A stretch of DNA of 64,000 nucleotides from Symbiodinium natans. Lineage: Eukaryota; Sar; Dinophyceae; Suessiales; Symbiodiniaceae. The position numbers and the translations under genes were made by a program. Under the pieces are notes generated by a model that was not told the origin of the DNA, did no database searches, and saw nothing but the letters and a program-made list of their open reading frames with translations. Shown here in pieces: positions 37,390-45,813 of this stretch (position 1 is its first letter; every line of letters begins with the position of its first letter). The DNA is taken from the NCBI GenBank assembly GCA_905221605.1, contig CAJNDS010002275.1, positions 405,001 through 469,000 on the forward strand. Direction: 5' to 3'.

Positions 37390-37940
37390 GTGATGCTGCG
37401 TCTGGGGATCTGGATCCCTAGCTTGAAAGGGCCAGGCACCTCAGGCCAAGGCCTGTTTTTCAGGCAGGGTAAGCAGATCCAGTCCCAAGCAGGGGGCCAC
37501 AGCCTCCCAGCAAGTTTTCTTAAACTTCAAAACCCGAAGGTTTGGGCTTGGGGCTGGCTGCCGCCTTCGCCCTTGCATGCTGCGTCCTGGCTGGGGATCT
37601 GGATCCCTTGCAAAAATCCTCAGACCAAAGCCAGGCAAGGGGCTCCAGGCAGCTCCCAGCCAGGGGCCTCCCAGGGCCTCCCTTCGTTCGAAGGGGCCTC
37701 CCAGTGCGTCTTGTTGGGGATTTGGATCCCTAGCTGAAAGGGCCAGGCACCTCAGGCCAAGGCCTGTTTTTCAGGCAGGGTAAGCAGATCCAGTCCCAGG
37801 CAGGGGGCCACAGCCTCCCAGCAAGTTTTTCCAAAACTTCAAAACCCGACTTGGGGCTGGCTGCCGCCTTTGCCCTTGCATGCTGCGTCCTGGCTGGGGA
37901 TCTGGATCCCTTGCAAAAATCCTCAGACCAGAGTCAGGGC
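37390..37940 (+). repeat. ~310-bp tandem repeat
   Basis: GAAAGGGCCAGGCACCTCAG recurs at about 37426 and 37736, and CTTGCATGCTGCGTCCTGGC at about 37572 and 37876. All copies share GGGGATCTGGATCCCT. Pro/Gly-rich frames through it are not supported as genes. Confidence 0.8.
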
Positions 37941-38155
37941 TCCCAGGCAGGGGGTCCCAGGCAGGGGCCTTCCAGGCCTTCAGGGGTGGCCAGGCAGGGG
38001 CCTTGCAGGGGCCTCCCAGGCAGGGGCCGGGGCCTCCCAGGCAGGGGCCCGGGCCTCCCAGACAGGGGCCTCCCAGGCAGGGGCCTGGCAGGGGCCCTCC
38101 GGGCCTCCCAGGCCGGGCCCCACCAGGTAGGGGGCAGGGGCCTGGGAGGGGCCTC
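37940..38155 (+). repeat. GGGGCCTCCCAGGCA minisatellite
   Basis: About a dozen degenerate copies of a 14-16 bp unit containing CAGGCAGGGGCC and CTCCC. It follows directly from the 310-bp repeat and shares its words. Confidence 0.85.
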
Positions 38156-38389
38156 GGGCACGGGCAGGAGGTTGCGATGTTTTACCCGAAGGTTTGGGGT
38201 ATCTTATTCTAGGGCGACCTGACGGGTTTCTCGCCAGCGACCTGCCGGGTCCACCGCGCAGCCCGCAGCTGCCTGCGGGACTGGAGCTCCGTCGCCCGCC
38301 GGAGGGCTTCTGGCTCCGGAGCGGCCTCGCCTGCCGGCTTCGGCGCGGTCGCCCTGCTCGACGGCCCCGGGCTCACTCAGTTTAGGGTT

Positions 38390-38489
38390 NNNNNNNNNNN
38401 NNNNNNNNNNNNNNNNNNNNNNNNNNNNNNNNNNNNNNNNNNNNNNNNNNNNNNNNNNNNNNNNNNNNNNNNNNNNNNNNNNNNNNNNN
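38390..38489. other. Assembly gap (100 N)
   Basis: Exactly 100 undetermined bases, a standard placeholder for unknown length. A TTTAGGG fragment touches its left edge, so the gap may hide more telomere-like array. Linkage across it is not proven by this sequence. Confidence 0.98.
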
Positions 38490-38628
38490 CTACCTGTAGT
38501 GCAACGGTAAGCGTCCGACCTGGAACTAATTGTGAGGAAGCAATGGAAAAGGGGGTCTCGACGATGTTAATCAGCAGGCGTGTTGCTTATCTGTTTCTGC
38601 CAGACCTTCCCACCAGAATGTCGTTTTC

Positions 38629-40965
38629 GTGGGAGGTCTTTCCTGGGCATTTTCGTGTGGAGTTTTTTGCAGGTCTTTTCCTGTGATTTGTTGTTGCACG
38701 TGGGTGGTTTTTGTGCTTTTGCTTGCTCGCAGCTGTTCGGCCGCAGGCTGCGCGATGATGGCTTTTCTTACAAGGACTGCGAAAGCAGCGCCCCAGAGGT
38801 GGGCAATCCTGGCCCAGCTTGGCGCTTCTGTTGTTCGTGCGAGAGCATGTTCTTGTTCGGCTATTCGTTTTACTTTGCACGTATTGCTGCTGTTTGGAGG
38901 TGGTCACTTGGAAGGAATCGTGGCGCAGGCACAGATTGGAGGTTGCATCAGATTTCTGCGGCAGTGCAGTTGCCAAAAACCCTGCCAGGTGCACCGAAGC
39001 TCTCAGATTCCGAAAAGCAGGACCGGTCGAAGCTGTGTTGCAAAGTTTGTGGAGCTAGGGTTACTTGGGATGGTCTTGCGCTTGCAGGCCCCAGCGCGGA
39101 CTGACACAGTGATCGCGAAAGCAAAAAGGCATCCCCGTTTCGCTGGCCGGTTGCGTCCACGCGTAAGGGGGCACAACATGTCCCTGTTAGGGCATCTTTC
39201 ACCCTCAGGTGGACCCCGTGGAGCTGGTCTCAGCATGCTGAACAGAACACCACCATACCCCCCAGACAAGTCGCTGAATCCCTTAGGCAAAATCCGGGAC
39301 GTGCAGCTCGCTCTTGCACATGCCATACCGCCCCAGCCTACGATCAAGCAGTTGGATCAGGCACTAATGACTACATGGCACGCTGTGGATGACCGACCAG
39401 CTTCCGCTCTCCCAGGTATTGCAGCCAGACCTCATCAACACGTCTTCAAGCTATGGGAGGCTCGGGCCAACCTGCTTCTTGCACCACGTACTGATTCCCT
39501 ACTGGTGGACTGTTTCCGTCACTGGCGACAACTAGCCCCGGTACTCAAGGCTGAGCTCCAACTTAAACGGGCTGCCAGGCAACGCAAAAGAGACTTCCTC
39601 AACGACTGCCTACGGCAAGCTGAAGAGGCCTCTGCATCCGGCAACCATGCTCTGACGTATCGCATCGTCCGTGTGCTTGCCCCGAAACAACCCAAGAAAC
39701 GCATCCAGATCAGAACCCCCCAGGGACAGGTTCAGAGACCATCCGCCGAAAGAGACACTCTTGTCTCCTACTTTCGTGAACTTTACCAGTCACCGCCTGA
39801 CCCTCCGACAACTGAGTCATGTCCAGCACTTTACACGCAGGAAGGGTGTCTCCGTGCGTTGCAGGCTTTGCCCCGACAAAAGGCGGTTCTTCCTGGAGCT
39901 GCCCCCGGCATTCTCTGGTCAATAGGAGCATCGGCCCTTGCCCCTGCCGTCACTGATACTCTGAACGCTGCCTACGGCGCACTCCCAGAGCCGCCCCAGA
40001 CTGAGCTCACTGACATTTCCCTTTGCCTCCTACCAAAACCAGCCAAAATATCCCAGCAACCGGCAGATGTACGCCCCATCAGTCTGTTGCACCCTGTGAA
40101 TAAGATACAGGCTGGCATGCTGGCGCAAATGGTTAAGCCCTACCTCACATCGTACCTGCAGGACATACCCCAGTATGCATACGTAAGTGAGCGCTCTGCC
40201 CCTGAGGCGCTCTGTCGTGTCTTCTCCCATCTTTACCAGGTACGCCAAAATGCTCCCACCAAGGAAGGAATGGTTCAGCGCCGCCAACAAGGCGTTGTAC
40301 GTACTGAATGTAAAGGAGGAATCACCTTCTCGCTAGATGTTGCCAAAGCCTTCGACACCATACCGAGGTGGGTCATCAGGCGCGCTTGCGAGGATGCCAA
40401 CATTCCATCAGACGTCATTCAGCACATTGATGCTGTTCATGAGCAGCTGAACGTAGGACTTTGCCATTTCGGTTACAAGGGATCGTGCCGCACCAGTCGC
40501 GGCATACGCCAAGGCTGTAACTTGGCGCCTTCACTATGGAGTCTTGCGACAGCCTATGTCCACAAGCACCTTCGCTCCGCCCTTGGTCCTCAGGTTGACC
40601 GCGTCCTTACCTGGTTCGCTGATGATGTTATAGCCCAATGGCAGGTCCAGTCCGTCCAAGATCTTCGAAGCGCCTTAAGCCAGCTCTCAGCACTTGTGGC
40701 CGCACTACGCCAATTTGGAATGGACGTGAGTTCTCAGAAGAGCGTCATTTTGTATTCGCTGCATGGCACAAAGGCAGCCCAATTCCTGCAGGCCTCTAGG
40801 ATCAAACGCGCAGATAAATGGCACTTGCGAGTCAGTCCAGACCTTGATTTTCCTACGGTCCGGCAGCATAAGTATCTGGGGGTGATAATCTCTTATGGCA
40901 GTTTTGAAACCCATACCTTGGATTATCGCACCAAATGTGCCTCCGCCACTTTTGCGTGCTTGTGA
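38629..40965 (+). CDS. LINE-type reverse transcriptase ORF, interrupted at the 3' end
   Basis: A non-LTR retrotransposon polymerase that would copy its RNA at a nicked target. Frame of 778 codons; the convincing region starts near residue 185. It contains a linker (QLKRAARQRKRDFLNDCLRQ), RT motif A with Asp570 (SLDVAKAFDTIP), RGIRQGCNLAPSLW at about 624-637, and the FADD box with Asp665/Asp666. The first ~180 residues are Cys/Phe-rich and probably not part of it. No apurinic endonuclease domain is visible, which fits 5' truncation. The frame ends in TGA at 40963, but the thumb-like continuation (LLWRTIVWPTLKYGLSSLLL) follows in the same frame. It is most likely an inactive copy. Confidence 0.8.
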   Translation: MGGLSWAFSCGVFCRSFPVICCCTWVVFVLLLARSCSAAGCAMMAFLTRTAKAAPQRWAILAQLGASVVRARACSCSAIRFTLHVLLLFGGGHLEGIVAQAQIGGCIRFLRQCSCQKPCQVHRSSQIPKSRTGRSCVAKFVELGLLGMVLRLQAPARTDTVIAKAKRHPRFAGRLRPRVRGHNMSLLGHLSPSGGPRGAGLSMLNRTPPYPPDKSLNPLGKIRDVQLALAHAIPPQPTIKQLDQALMTTWHAVDDRPASALPGIAARPHQHVFKLWEARANLLLAPRTDSLLVDCFRHWRQLAPVLKAELQLKRAARQRKRDFLNDCLRQAEEASASGNHALTYRIVRVLAPKQPKKRIQIRTPQGQVQRPSAERDTLVSYFRELYQSPPDPPTTESCPALYTQEGCLRALQALPRQKAVLPGAAPGILWSIGASALAPAVTDTLNAAYGALPEPPQTELTDISLCLLPKPAKISQQPADVRPISLLHPVNKIQAGMLAQMVKPYLTSYLQDIPQYAYVSERSAPEALCRVFSHLYQVRQNAPTKEGMVQRRQQGVVRTECKGGITFSLDVAKAFDTIPRWVIRRACEDANIPSDVIQHIDAVHEQLNVGLCHFGYKGSCRTSRGIRQGCNLAPSLWSLATAYVHKHLRSALGPQVDRVLTWFADDVIAQWQVQSVQDLRSALSQLSALVAALRQFGMDVSSQKSVILYSLHGTKAAQFLQASRIKRADKWHLRVSPDLDFPTVRQHKYLGVIISYGSFETHTLDYRTKCASATFACL

Positions 40966-41118
40966 CATATCCTGTGCACCAAAAATGTTCTTTCCACTGC
41001 CAAAAGAATCCTGCTTTGGCGCACGATTGTCTGGCCCACTCTCAAATATGGACTGTCCTCCCTTCTACTGACCTACAAGGATCAACAAGAACGCAAAGCG
41101 CCTCCACAATGTTGCTAA
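40966..41118 (+). pseudogene. 3' continuation of the LINE ORF after an in-frame stop
   Basis: Same frame as the upstream ORF, starting directly after its TGA. It reads HILCTKNVLSTAKRILLW and then VWPTLKYGLSSLLLTYKDQ, the usual LINE pattern after the RT thumb, until TAA at 41116-41118. A +1 frame resumes RLHNVAKGLAVQEKSKQ from about 41098, pointing to a second lesion. Alternatives are TGA readthrough or a sequencing error. The CpG-to-TpG change (CGA to TGA) makes decay the simplest reading. Confidence 0.65.
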
Positions 41119-42343
41119 GGGCCTTGCAGTCCAGGAGAAAAGCAAGCAGTCTTACTTTATGGGCGCCACATGTGAAGCCTTACTGCTGCGTTGTGAGCAT
41201 TGCTTGTGTCTTTGCAGTGGCTTTGCGCAGTTGCTTTGTGCAATGTCTTGTGTTAGCGTGGCAGCCAGATAATCTCGAACCAAATGAAAATTAGAATTTG
41301 CGACGCGCGGCTACAAGAAAGGGCCGCAACATACACTGTTGCGTGGCTTGTGCATGATTCTTGCATGCGCAGCGCAACTTGTCGGCATGTCTAAGCTTCC
41401 GATCCATACGCGCTGTCTGGCCAAGGTCAATTGACTTGTAGCGCCGGTGAACGTGGCCCATGTAAGTAGCCCTTTTCTTAAAGATCCCAAATGATGTGTT
41501 TTGTTCGGAACGTGGCAAGAGCACCGTCAGCAACAGGACAGCCGTAACATATGGCAGCGGCAGCAGGCCGGATGGAGGTCGTGAGTTTTCAATGCCCAAA
41601 TGCCAGTCCGTTTCGGCAGGCAAGTGCTTTTTTAAGAGTGTCATGCGTTCCTAGGCCACAGTCTTAGAGATTCTGCTCACATGTGACAACCATGTCTGAT
41701 TCCTAGAAGGTTATCGTAAAGCGGCTGAGAAGTCCGTTGTGTTCATTAGGCACAGCGAAGCCTTGAAGCCTAAATCAAAAACACAAAGGCGTTAAGGAGT
41801 GGCCACAGTTCAGACTTACGAATCTTGGAGACTGTCGGCCGCCGGGTTAGGTTCATGCGAACGGCTTTGCATGGGTCGAGGACCGTGGTTGTTTTTTGCC
41901 CAGCGTGCTCTTGGGACCCTGTTTGGTTCCGCCAGCTCGAAACCCTCAGCTTAAAGCCTTAAGCAGCAAAAAAAGGCACTTTTACAAATTGGGCGGATTC
42001 GTGGAGCTACCGCTGTGATGCTGTGCCGCCCCTGTCACGAGTCACACCACATAAAGTTCTAAAGTGTTGACTGGGCATTTGGCGTTGCGTGATGAGGCCA
42101 GCTTCTCAAAGTTGTTCTGGGCTCAAGGGCGAGCAAGGGAGTTAAGAGAAAAAAATCTGTTTTAGAAGGGGGTATCATAGTTCGATGGACGGTCTGAGAG
42201 TGTGTGCACGGTTCATTGACGCGTTCGATCCCAAACTTGGAACTTCGCAAGCCAAGAGCCAAGAAAAGTAATGTCTTACCATGTTGTACAGTGATTGATT
42301 TTGGTCTAAAGTGTTGTAAACACTGATTTCGGAAAAGCTCGCA
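41119..42343. other. Stretch without recognised gene
   Basis: Possible 3' tail of the LINE copy, then mixed sequence. A 117-codon minus-strand frame at 41291-41644 is open but has no recognisable domain. No poly-A or simple-repeat tail clearly marks the LINE end. Confidence 0.4.
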
Positions 42344-42509
42344 CGGGCAAACGCGCGGGCGCGCGGGCGGGTGTGCGCGCAGGTGCGCCGCGCACCCGTG
42401 CACGTACACCCGCACACCCGCGCGCGCACTCGCACGCGCACCCGCAAGCTTTTCGTCAACATGGCCCAAACCTGGATTTGCACAACTAAGAAGTCCGCCA
42501 CCCCTCACC

Positions 42510-42557
<48 letters not shown>

Positions 42558-42560
42558 ACA
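42344..42560. repeat. CGCAC/GTGCG-rich tract and long poly-C
   Basis: Alternating purine-pyrimidine CGCGGGCG/GTGCGC and CACGCGCACCCGC words (42344-42450) form an imperfect inverted pair. A nearly uninterrupted C run of about 45 bases follows at 42510-42557. Pro/Gly/Arg-rich frames are artefacts. Confidence 0.8.
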
Positions 42561-42632
42561 GCAACCCCCCCCCTGGAGCTCCGGTTCAATGCCATGCTGG
42601 ATGCTCGAGTTTAAGCCGGGGCTGTAAGGATT

Positions 42633-42698
42633 ATCAGCACTTGTTCGGTCCTGGACCAGCTGCTGCACCAGCGACATTATTTAAAATATCTGCTGCAG
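42633..42698 (-). pseudogene. Inverted gag fragment of the copia element
   Basis: The minus strand matches the gag region at about 44190-44256 with few changes, including GGTCCTGGACCAGCTGCTGC read on the plus strand. It encodes MSLVQQLVQDRTSA, the same peptide as gag residues ~140-153. It lies in the same minus orientation as the inverted U3 at 42838-43058. Confidence 0.8.
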
Positions 42699-42837
42699 AG
42701 GGCCAAACCCAGAGTACGGGTGAACGTGTGCGGGTGCGCAGGTGGGTCCAGTGGGTGTGCGTGCAGGCGTGCGGTGGAAATGTGCGCCAGGTGCGCGAGT
42801 GTGCGGGAGAGGTGCGTGCGAGTGTGCAGCGGGTGAG

Positions 42838-43058
42838 TCTCCAACTTGCCAGCTCGGCTTAAAAGACCTCCAAAACTACCCTCAAGTCACGAAACTCGAC
42901 GAGAGTGGTTTCCTATGAGGCAAAACGTTCCTGCACCACTGATCGTACTCAGGCTACTGGGAAAACTTTAAAAGCTGAGCAGACTCCAAGCTATGCACAC
43001 AAAACTGCTCACCGTGTCGCACCCTCACAGGATGACGCACAGGTCTCGAAATTCTACA
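42838..43058 (-). repeat. Inverted U3 segment of the copia LTR
   Basis: Reverse complement of the first part of the 3' LTR (51817-52049). It ends precisely at the LTR terminus (TGTAGAA read on the minus strand) and, at the other side, at TTGGAGA, just before the spliced-leader-like motif of the intact LTR. A ~12-bp difference comes from a TTTGCAG duplication in the 3' LTR. No polypurine tract adjoins it. Confidence 0.85.
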
Positions 43059-43139
43059 GAGTTGGTTGCAAGGTTGTGTTGTGCCACTGTCCCAACTCCA
43101 CTTTTAAACAGAATAATTTACCATGCGCCCACGCATGCA

Positions 43140-43560
43140 GTGAATGTGCGGTGTGTGCGCGGGAGTGTGCGGCGGGTGCGCGCGCGGGTGCGGGTGGTGC
43201 GTGGTGCGCGCGCGGTGTGCGGTCGCGCGCGGCGCGGACGGTGCGCGCGTGGTGGCGTGCCGCTCGCGCGTGTGCGCTTGGTGCGTGCATAACCGCGCAC
43301 GCTGGCGTGCGCACGCTAAAGAAAATGCACGCGCACACAACGTACAACAAAAAATATTAGCCTATATAGGCTTATTTTTCCAAAATAAACCTGGGATACA
43401 CAGCCTGTACCAGGCATGTGCGCACTGCGCGCTCAGTGCGCACACCCACGCACCGCGCGCAACGCACGCACATGGCGCGCACGGTCCACGCACCGCACGC
43501 GCACCGCTTGCGCACCGCGCGCACCACCCACGCACCCGCGCGCACACCCGCGCGTCTTTG
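43140..43560. repeat. GTGCGC / GCGCAC imperfect palindrome
   Basis: The left half (43140-43320) is rich in GTGCGCG; the right half (43420-43560) is rich in CGCGCAC. Together they form a long imperfect inverted repeat around an AT-richer centre that holds the perfect palindrome AGCCTATATAGGCT near 43358. It separates the inverted U3 from the direct R-U5 segment of the copia 5' LTR. Alternating purine-pyrimidine sequence of this kind can adopt Z-DNA or cruciform structure (inference). Confidence 0.7.
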
Positions 43561-43562
43561 CA

Positions 43563-43727
43563 GTGATACGTTTTCCACTTTGGCTCAAGTGACGAGCACT
43601 GGTGTGAGTGCTGCAAGCCAAAAACAAGTGTTGTCCGAGTGTCTGAGCTTGCTTGCTTGGTTTGGACTTGTGTGAGTTGGCTTGGTTGTATCCTTTGGTG
43701 CCTTGCTTGGCATCTTGGGTTTTTAAC
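43563..43727 (+). repeat. 5' LTR, R-U5 part only
   Basis: Matches 52053-52218 almost exactly (one small AACA/CAGA difference) and ends TTTTTAAC. It starts at GTGATACG, 12 bases before the spliced-leader-like CCACTTTGGCTCAAG (43575-43589). Confidence 0.9.
43575..43589 (+). promoter_or_regulatory. Spliced-leader-like motif in the LTR
   Basis: CCACTTTGGCTCAAG differs by one base from the 3' part of the dinoflagellate spliced leader (CCATTTTGGCTCAAG). Aligning the full 22-nt leader gives about 16 matches. The same motif is in the 3' LTR at 52065-52079. It may be the 5' end of the element's trans-spliced RNA fixed into R, but chance or convergence cannot be excluded. Confidence 0.5.
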
Positions 43728-43728
43728 G

Positions 43729-43741
43729 TGGTAGCGGAGCG
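43729..43741 (+). promoter_or_regulatory. Primer-binding site
   Basis: TGGTAGCGGAGCG begins one base after the LTR end. It is complementary to a tRNA 3' end of the type ...GCTCCGCTACCA and resembles the TGGTATCAGAGC initiator-Met tRNA site of plant copia elements. Confidence 0.75.
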
Positions 43742-43791
43742 TGGAAGCTCTGTTGCAAAGAAAGAAAGTGAGCCCAATACGCTGACTTGGT

Positions 43792-45813
43792 GTGTGCTTG
43801 AGTTGTCTTGGTATGGAGGGCCGTGGAAGGCCATCGTACTACCACATAGGCGAGGGTGAACCCGGAATGCTTCGTGAAAGAGGCAGGAGAGGGGCTGAGC
43901 CTCCCTATGAGAGACCTTCAGGGTCCAGACACTCCTCAGTTCCACCAAGGAACCCCGTTGTCGGTAGTGGAGTTGCTTTCAGCCCGATGTCGAACTTGTC
44001 GGGTGCAGTGCATCCCACAGGAAGCCCGGTGGTTGGTTCTCCGACTGCTATGGGCACCCCCATAGCGGCAATGGCTTCACCCATGTCGCCACCAGGTTTG
44101 GTGCCACCACCGCCTGCAGCAGTGGACCCCGTTGCCGTGCAGGCAGCCCTGGGATCCCAGCTCCTGGTTCAGACAGTTCAGCAGCAGCAGCAGCAGCAGA
44201 TATCTCAAATGATGTCGCTGGTGCAGCAGCTGGTCCAGGACCGGACAAGTGCTGAGAAGAAAGGCAAAGGTGCTGGTAGCTTGAGTAGCATCAGTGACAG
44301 CGTGGACCATGCCATGGAGGTCGATGATGGGAACGGCGCTCCTATCAGGAATCCTAAGGCAGACTCATATGTGCCAAAGTTGCCCATGTTGGATGGTGGA
44401 CGCATGAACAAGGGTCGGCGTGCCGAGATCGAAGCATGGGTTGAGTACCTTGAAGTGTTTTTGCCATGGATTGCCCTGTTTGATGATAGGATACCGTCGG
44501 AAGTGCAGGCTTGTTTCGTGAAAGACAAGCCAATCCTGAACAAAGACTTGGCGAAAGGAGAGAGCATTAGGAGTACCAGAGTGTTCCTTTACCTTCGGCA
44601 GTCCTTTGCGAACTTTTCCCGTGGGCTTGACATTTTGAAGCAAGTTGAGCGTGAACAGCTTGGTGTTCCGGCAGGCTATGAGGCGTTGAGGCGCTTGCGT
44701 CAGGATCTGTCGGTTTGCTCGAGGATAGAAGCCTCGACCTTGCGAGAAGAGATGTTGAGATACCAACCCCCTGCCTCTACGAAGGATCGTCCTTTGGAAG
44801 TGTTTCGCAGCGTGCAGGTTGAGCTTGCAAAGTATGGTCGACTTGTTGCTGCGTTCCCAGACCTTGCGTTGAGTGAAGCGGATCAGAGCATGATTGTGTT
44901 GAAAGGTCTTGATGCGGATGTGAAGAGGTACATCTTGTTGCATGCGAAGATTGACTCCATGAGTGAGCTTGAGACTGCGATCAAGTTCTATGACGCAAAC
45001 ATCAAGATCCTTACCTTCGCCGATTCCGGGCGAGGTCGAGACCGCAGGAACAACAACGACATAGCGAATCCGCTGAACTTCAAGGGCGATGGAAAGGGGA
45101 AGGACAAGGGGAAGGACAAGGGGAAAGATAAAGGAAAGGACAAAGGGAAGGACAAGGGAAAGGACAAAGGTCGCTCAGGAAAAGACAAGCATGACAAGAA
45201 AGGAGAGAAAGGTGGAAAGGGAAACGCTACTCAAGACCCTGGAAAAGGGAGCGGTGGTAGCTCTGGTAGTGATCCAAAGCACGACAAGCGTGCCAACGTG
45301 AAGTGCTACAACTGCAATGAATTGGGGCACTATTCAAACCGATGCCCTAAGAAAGCGGCCAAGGGTGTGGCGGCAGCAGCGACGCTTCTAGAACCGCAGT
45401 TGGCGGCTTTGACGTCGGAGGGCCCGCGTGTGTTTGCAGCGGCAAGTGGTTGCGAGTTCTTTGATATCGCCCAGGGAGATTCCGACAATGAGTCGAGCTT
45501 GAGCGATGATGACTGGGAAGCCTTTGGAAGGTCGTGGTTGTTGGAGAGTTCGGAGCCCCCAGTTGAGCTTGGAACCTCGCAGCTTGGAAGCCTAGAGACC
45601 CCCGTTGAGCTCGAGAAGGCCCCAGTTGAGCTTGGAACATCGCAGCTTGGAAGCCTAGAGACCCCCGTTGAGCTTGAGAAGGCCCCAGTTGAGCTTGGAA
45701 CGTCGCAGCTTGGAAGCCTAGAGACCCCCGTTGAGCTTGAGAAGGCCCCAGTTGAGCTTGGAACGTCGCAGCTTGGAAGCCTAGAGACCCCCGTTGTGGT
45801 GAGCATGGATTGA
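43792..45813 (+). CDS. Copia gag polyprotein
   Basis: 673 codons; the likely start is the ATG at 43813, as upstream residues are a chance extension. It forms the particle and packages the RNA. A Pro/Gly/Met-rich N-terminus and a Gln run (about 129-135) precede the core capsid-like helices (RAEIEAWVEYLEVFLPWIAL onward). A lysine-glycine tract of repeated KDKG (about 434-460, a 12-bp DNA repeat) follows. The CCHC knuckle is Cys505, Cys508, His513, Cys518 (CYNCNELGHYSNRC). The C-terminal ~80 residues are four copies of a 21-residue unit (VELGTSQLGSLETP). It stops at TGA 45811, while protease lies in the -1 frame that is open from 45756. Confidence 0.9.
   Translation: MCLSCLGMEGRGRPSYYHIGEGEPGMLRERGRRGAEPPYERPSGSRHSSVPPRNPVVGSGVAFSPMSNLSGAVHPTGSPVVGSPTAMGTPIAAMASPMSPPGLVPPPPAAVDPVAVQAALGSQLLVQTVQQQQQQQISQMMSLVQQLVQDRTSAEKKGKGAGSLSSISDSVDHAMEVDDGNGAPIRNPKADSYVPKLPMLDGGRMNKGRRAEIEAWVEYLEVFLPWIALFDDRIPSEVQACFVKDKPILNKDLAKGESIRSTRVFLYLRQSFANFSRGLDILKQVEREQLGVPAGYEALRRLRQDLSVCSRIEASTLREEMLRYQPPASTKDRPLEVFRSVQVELAKYGRLVAAFPDLALSEADQSMIVLKGLDADVKRYILLHAKIDSMSELETAIKFYDANIKILTFADSGRGRDRRNNNDIANPLNFKGDGKGKDKGKDKGKDKGKDKGKDKGKDKGRSGKDKHDKKGEKGGKGNATQDPGKGSGGSSGSDPKHDKRANVKCYNCNELGHYSNRCPKKAAKGVAAAATLLEPQLAALTSEGPRVFAAASGCEFFDIAQGDSDNESSLSDDDWEAFGRSWLLESSEPPVELGTSQLGSLETPVELEKAPVELGTSQLGSLETPVELEKAPVELGTSQLGSLETPVELEKAPVELGTSQLGSLETPVVVSMD
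45090..45175 (+). repeat. 12-bp repeat encoding KDKG
   Basis: Repeated GGGAAGGACAAG/GGAAAGGACAAA words inside gag, just before the zinc knuckle. The Lys-rich product would suit nucleic-acid binding. Confidence 0.85.
45556..45795 (+). repeat. 63-bp in-frame tandem repeat at the gag C-terminus
   Basis: Units begin CCAGTTGAGCTTGGAAC at 45559 and every 63 bp (45622, 45685, 45748), with few changes; the fourth is incomplete and runs into the gag stop. Exact in-frame length suggests recent slippage expansion of a tolerated tail. Confidence 0.9.

Larger units (their letters stand above)
34395..38389. repeat. Telomere-like TTTAGGG/CCCTAAA region
   Basis: TTTAGGG and CCCTAAA heptamers, mostly degenerate and in both orientations. 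Nearly perfect arrays lie at about 36826-36954 and 37019-37113. The G-rich orientation dominates from 36700 on, and a scrap (TTTAGGGTT) abuts the N gap. Non-repetitive, GC-rich islands of 45-100 bp interrupt the repeats and several look like exons. A ~310-bp tandem repeat and a minisatellite replace the heptamer at 37390-38155. Confidence 0.85.

Noticed and set aside
34395-38389. True chromosome end
   Set aside because: Heptamers occur in both orientations, are degenerate and are interrupted by unique sequence; this is an internal telomere-like region.
38490-38570. tRNA gene just after the gap
   Set aside because: TAGTGCAACGG fits an A-box and a Ser-like loop follows, but the anticodon stem does not pair and there is no T-arm; at most a tRNA 5' scrap.
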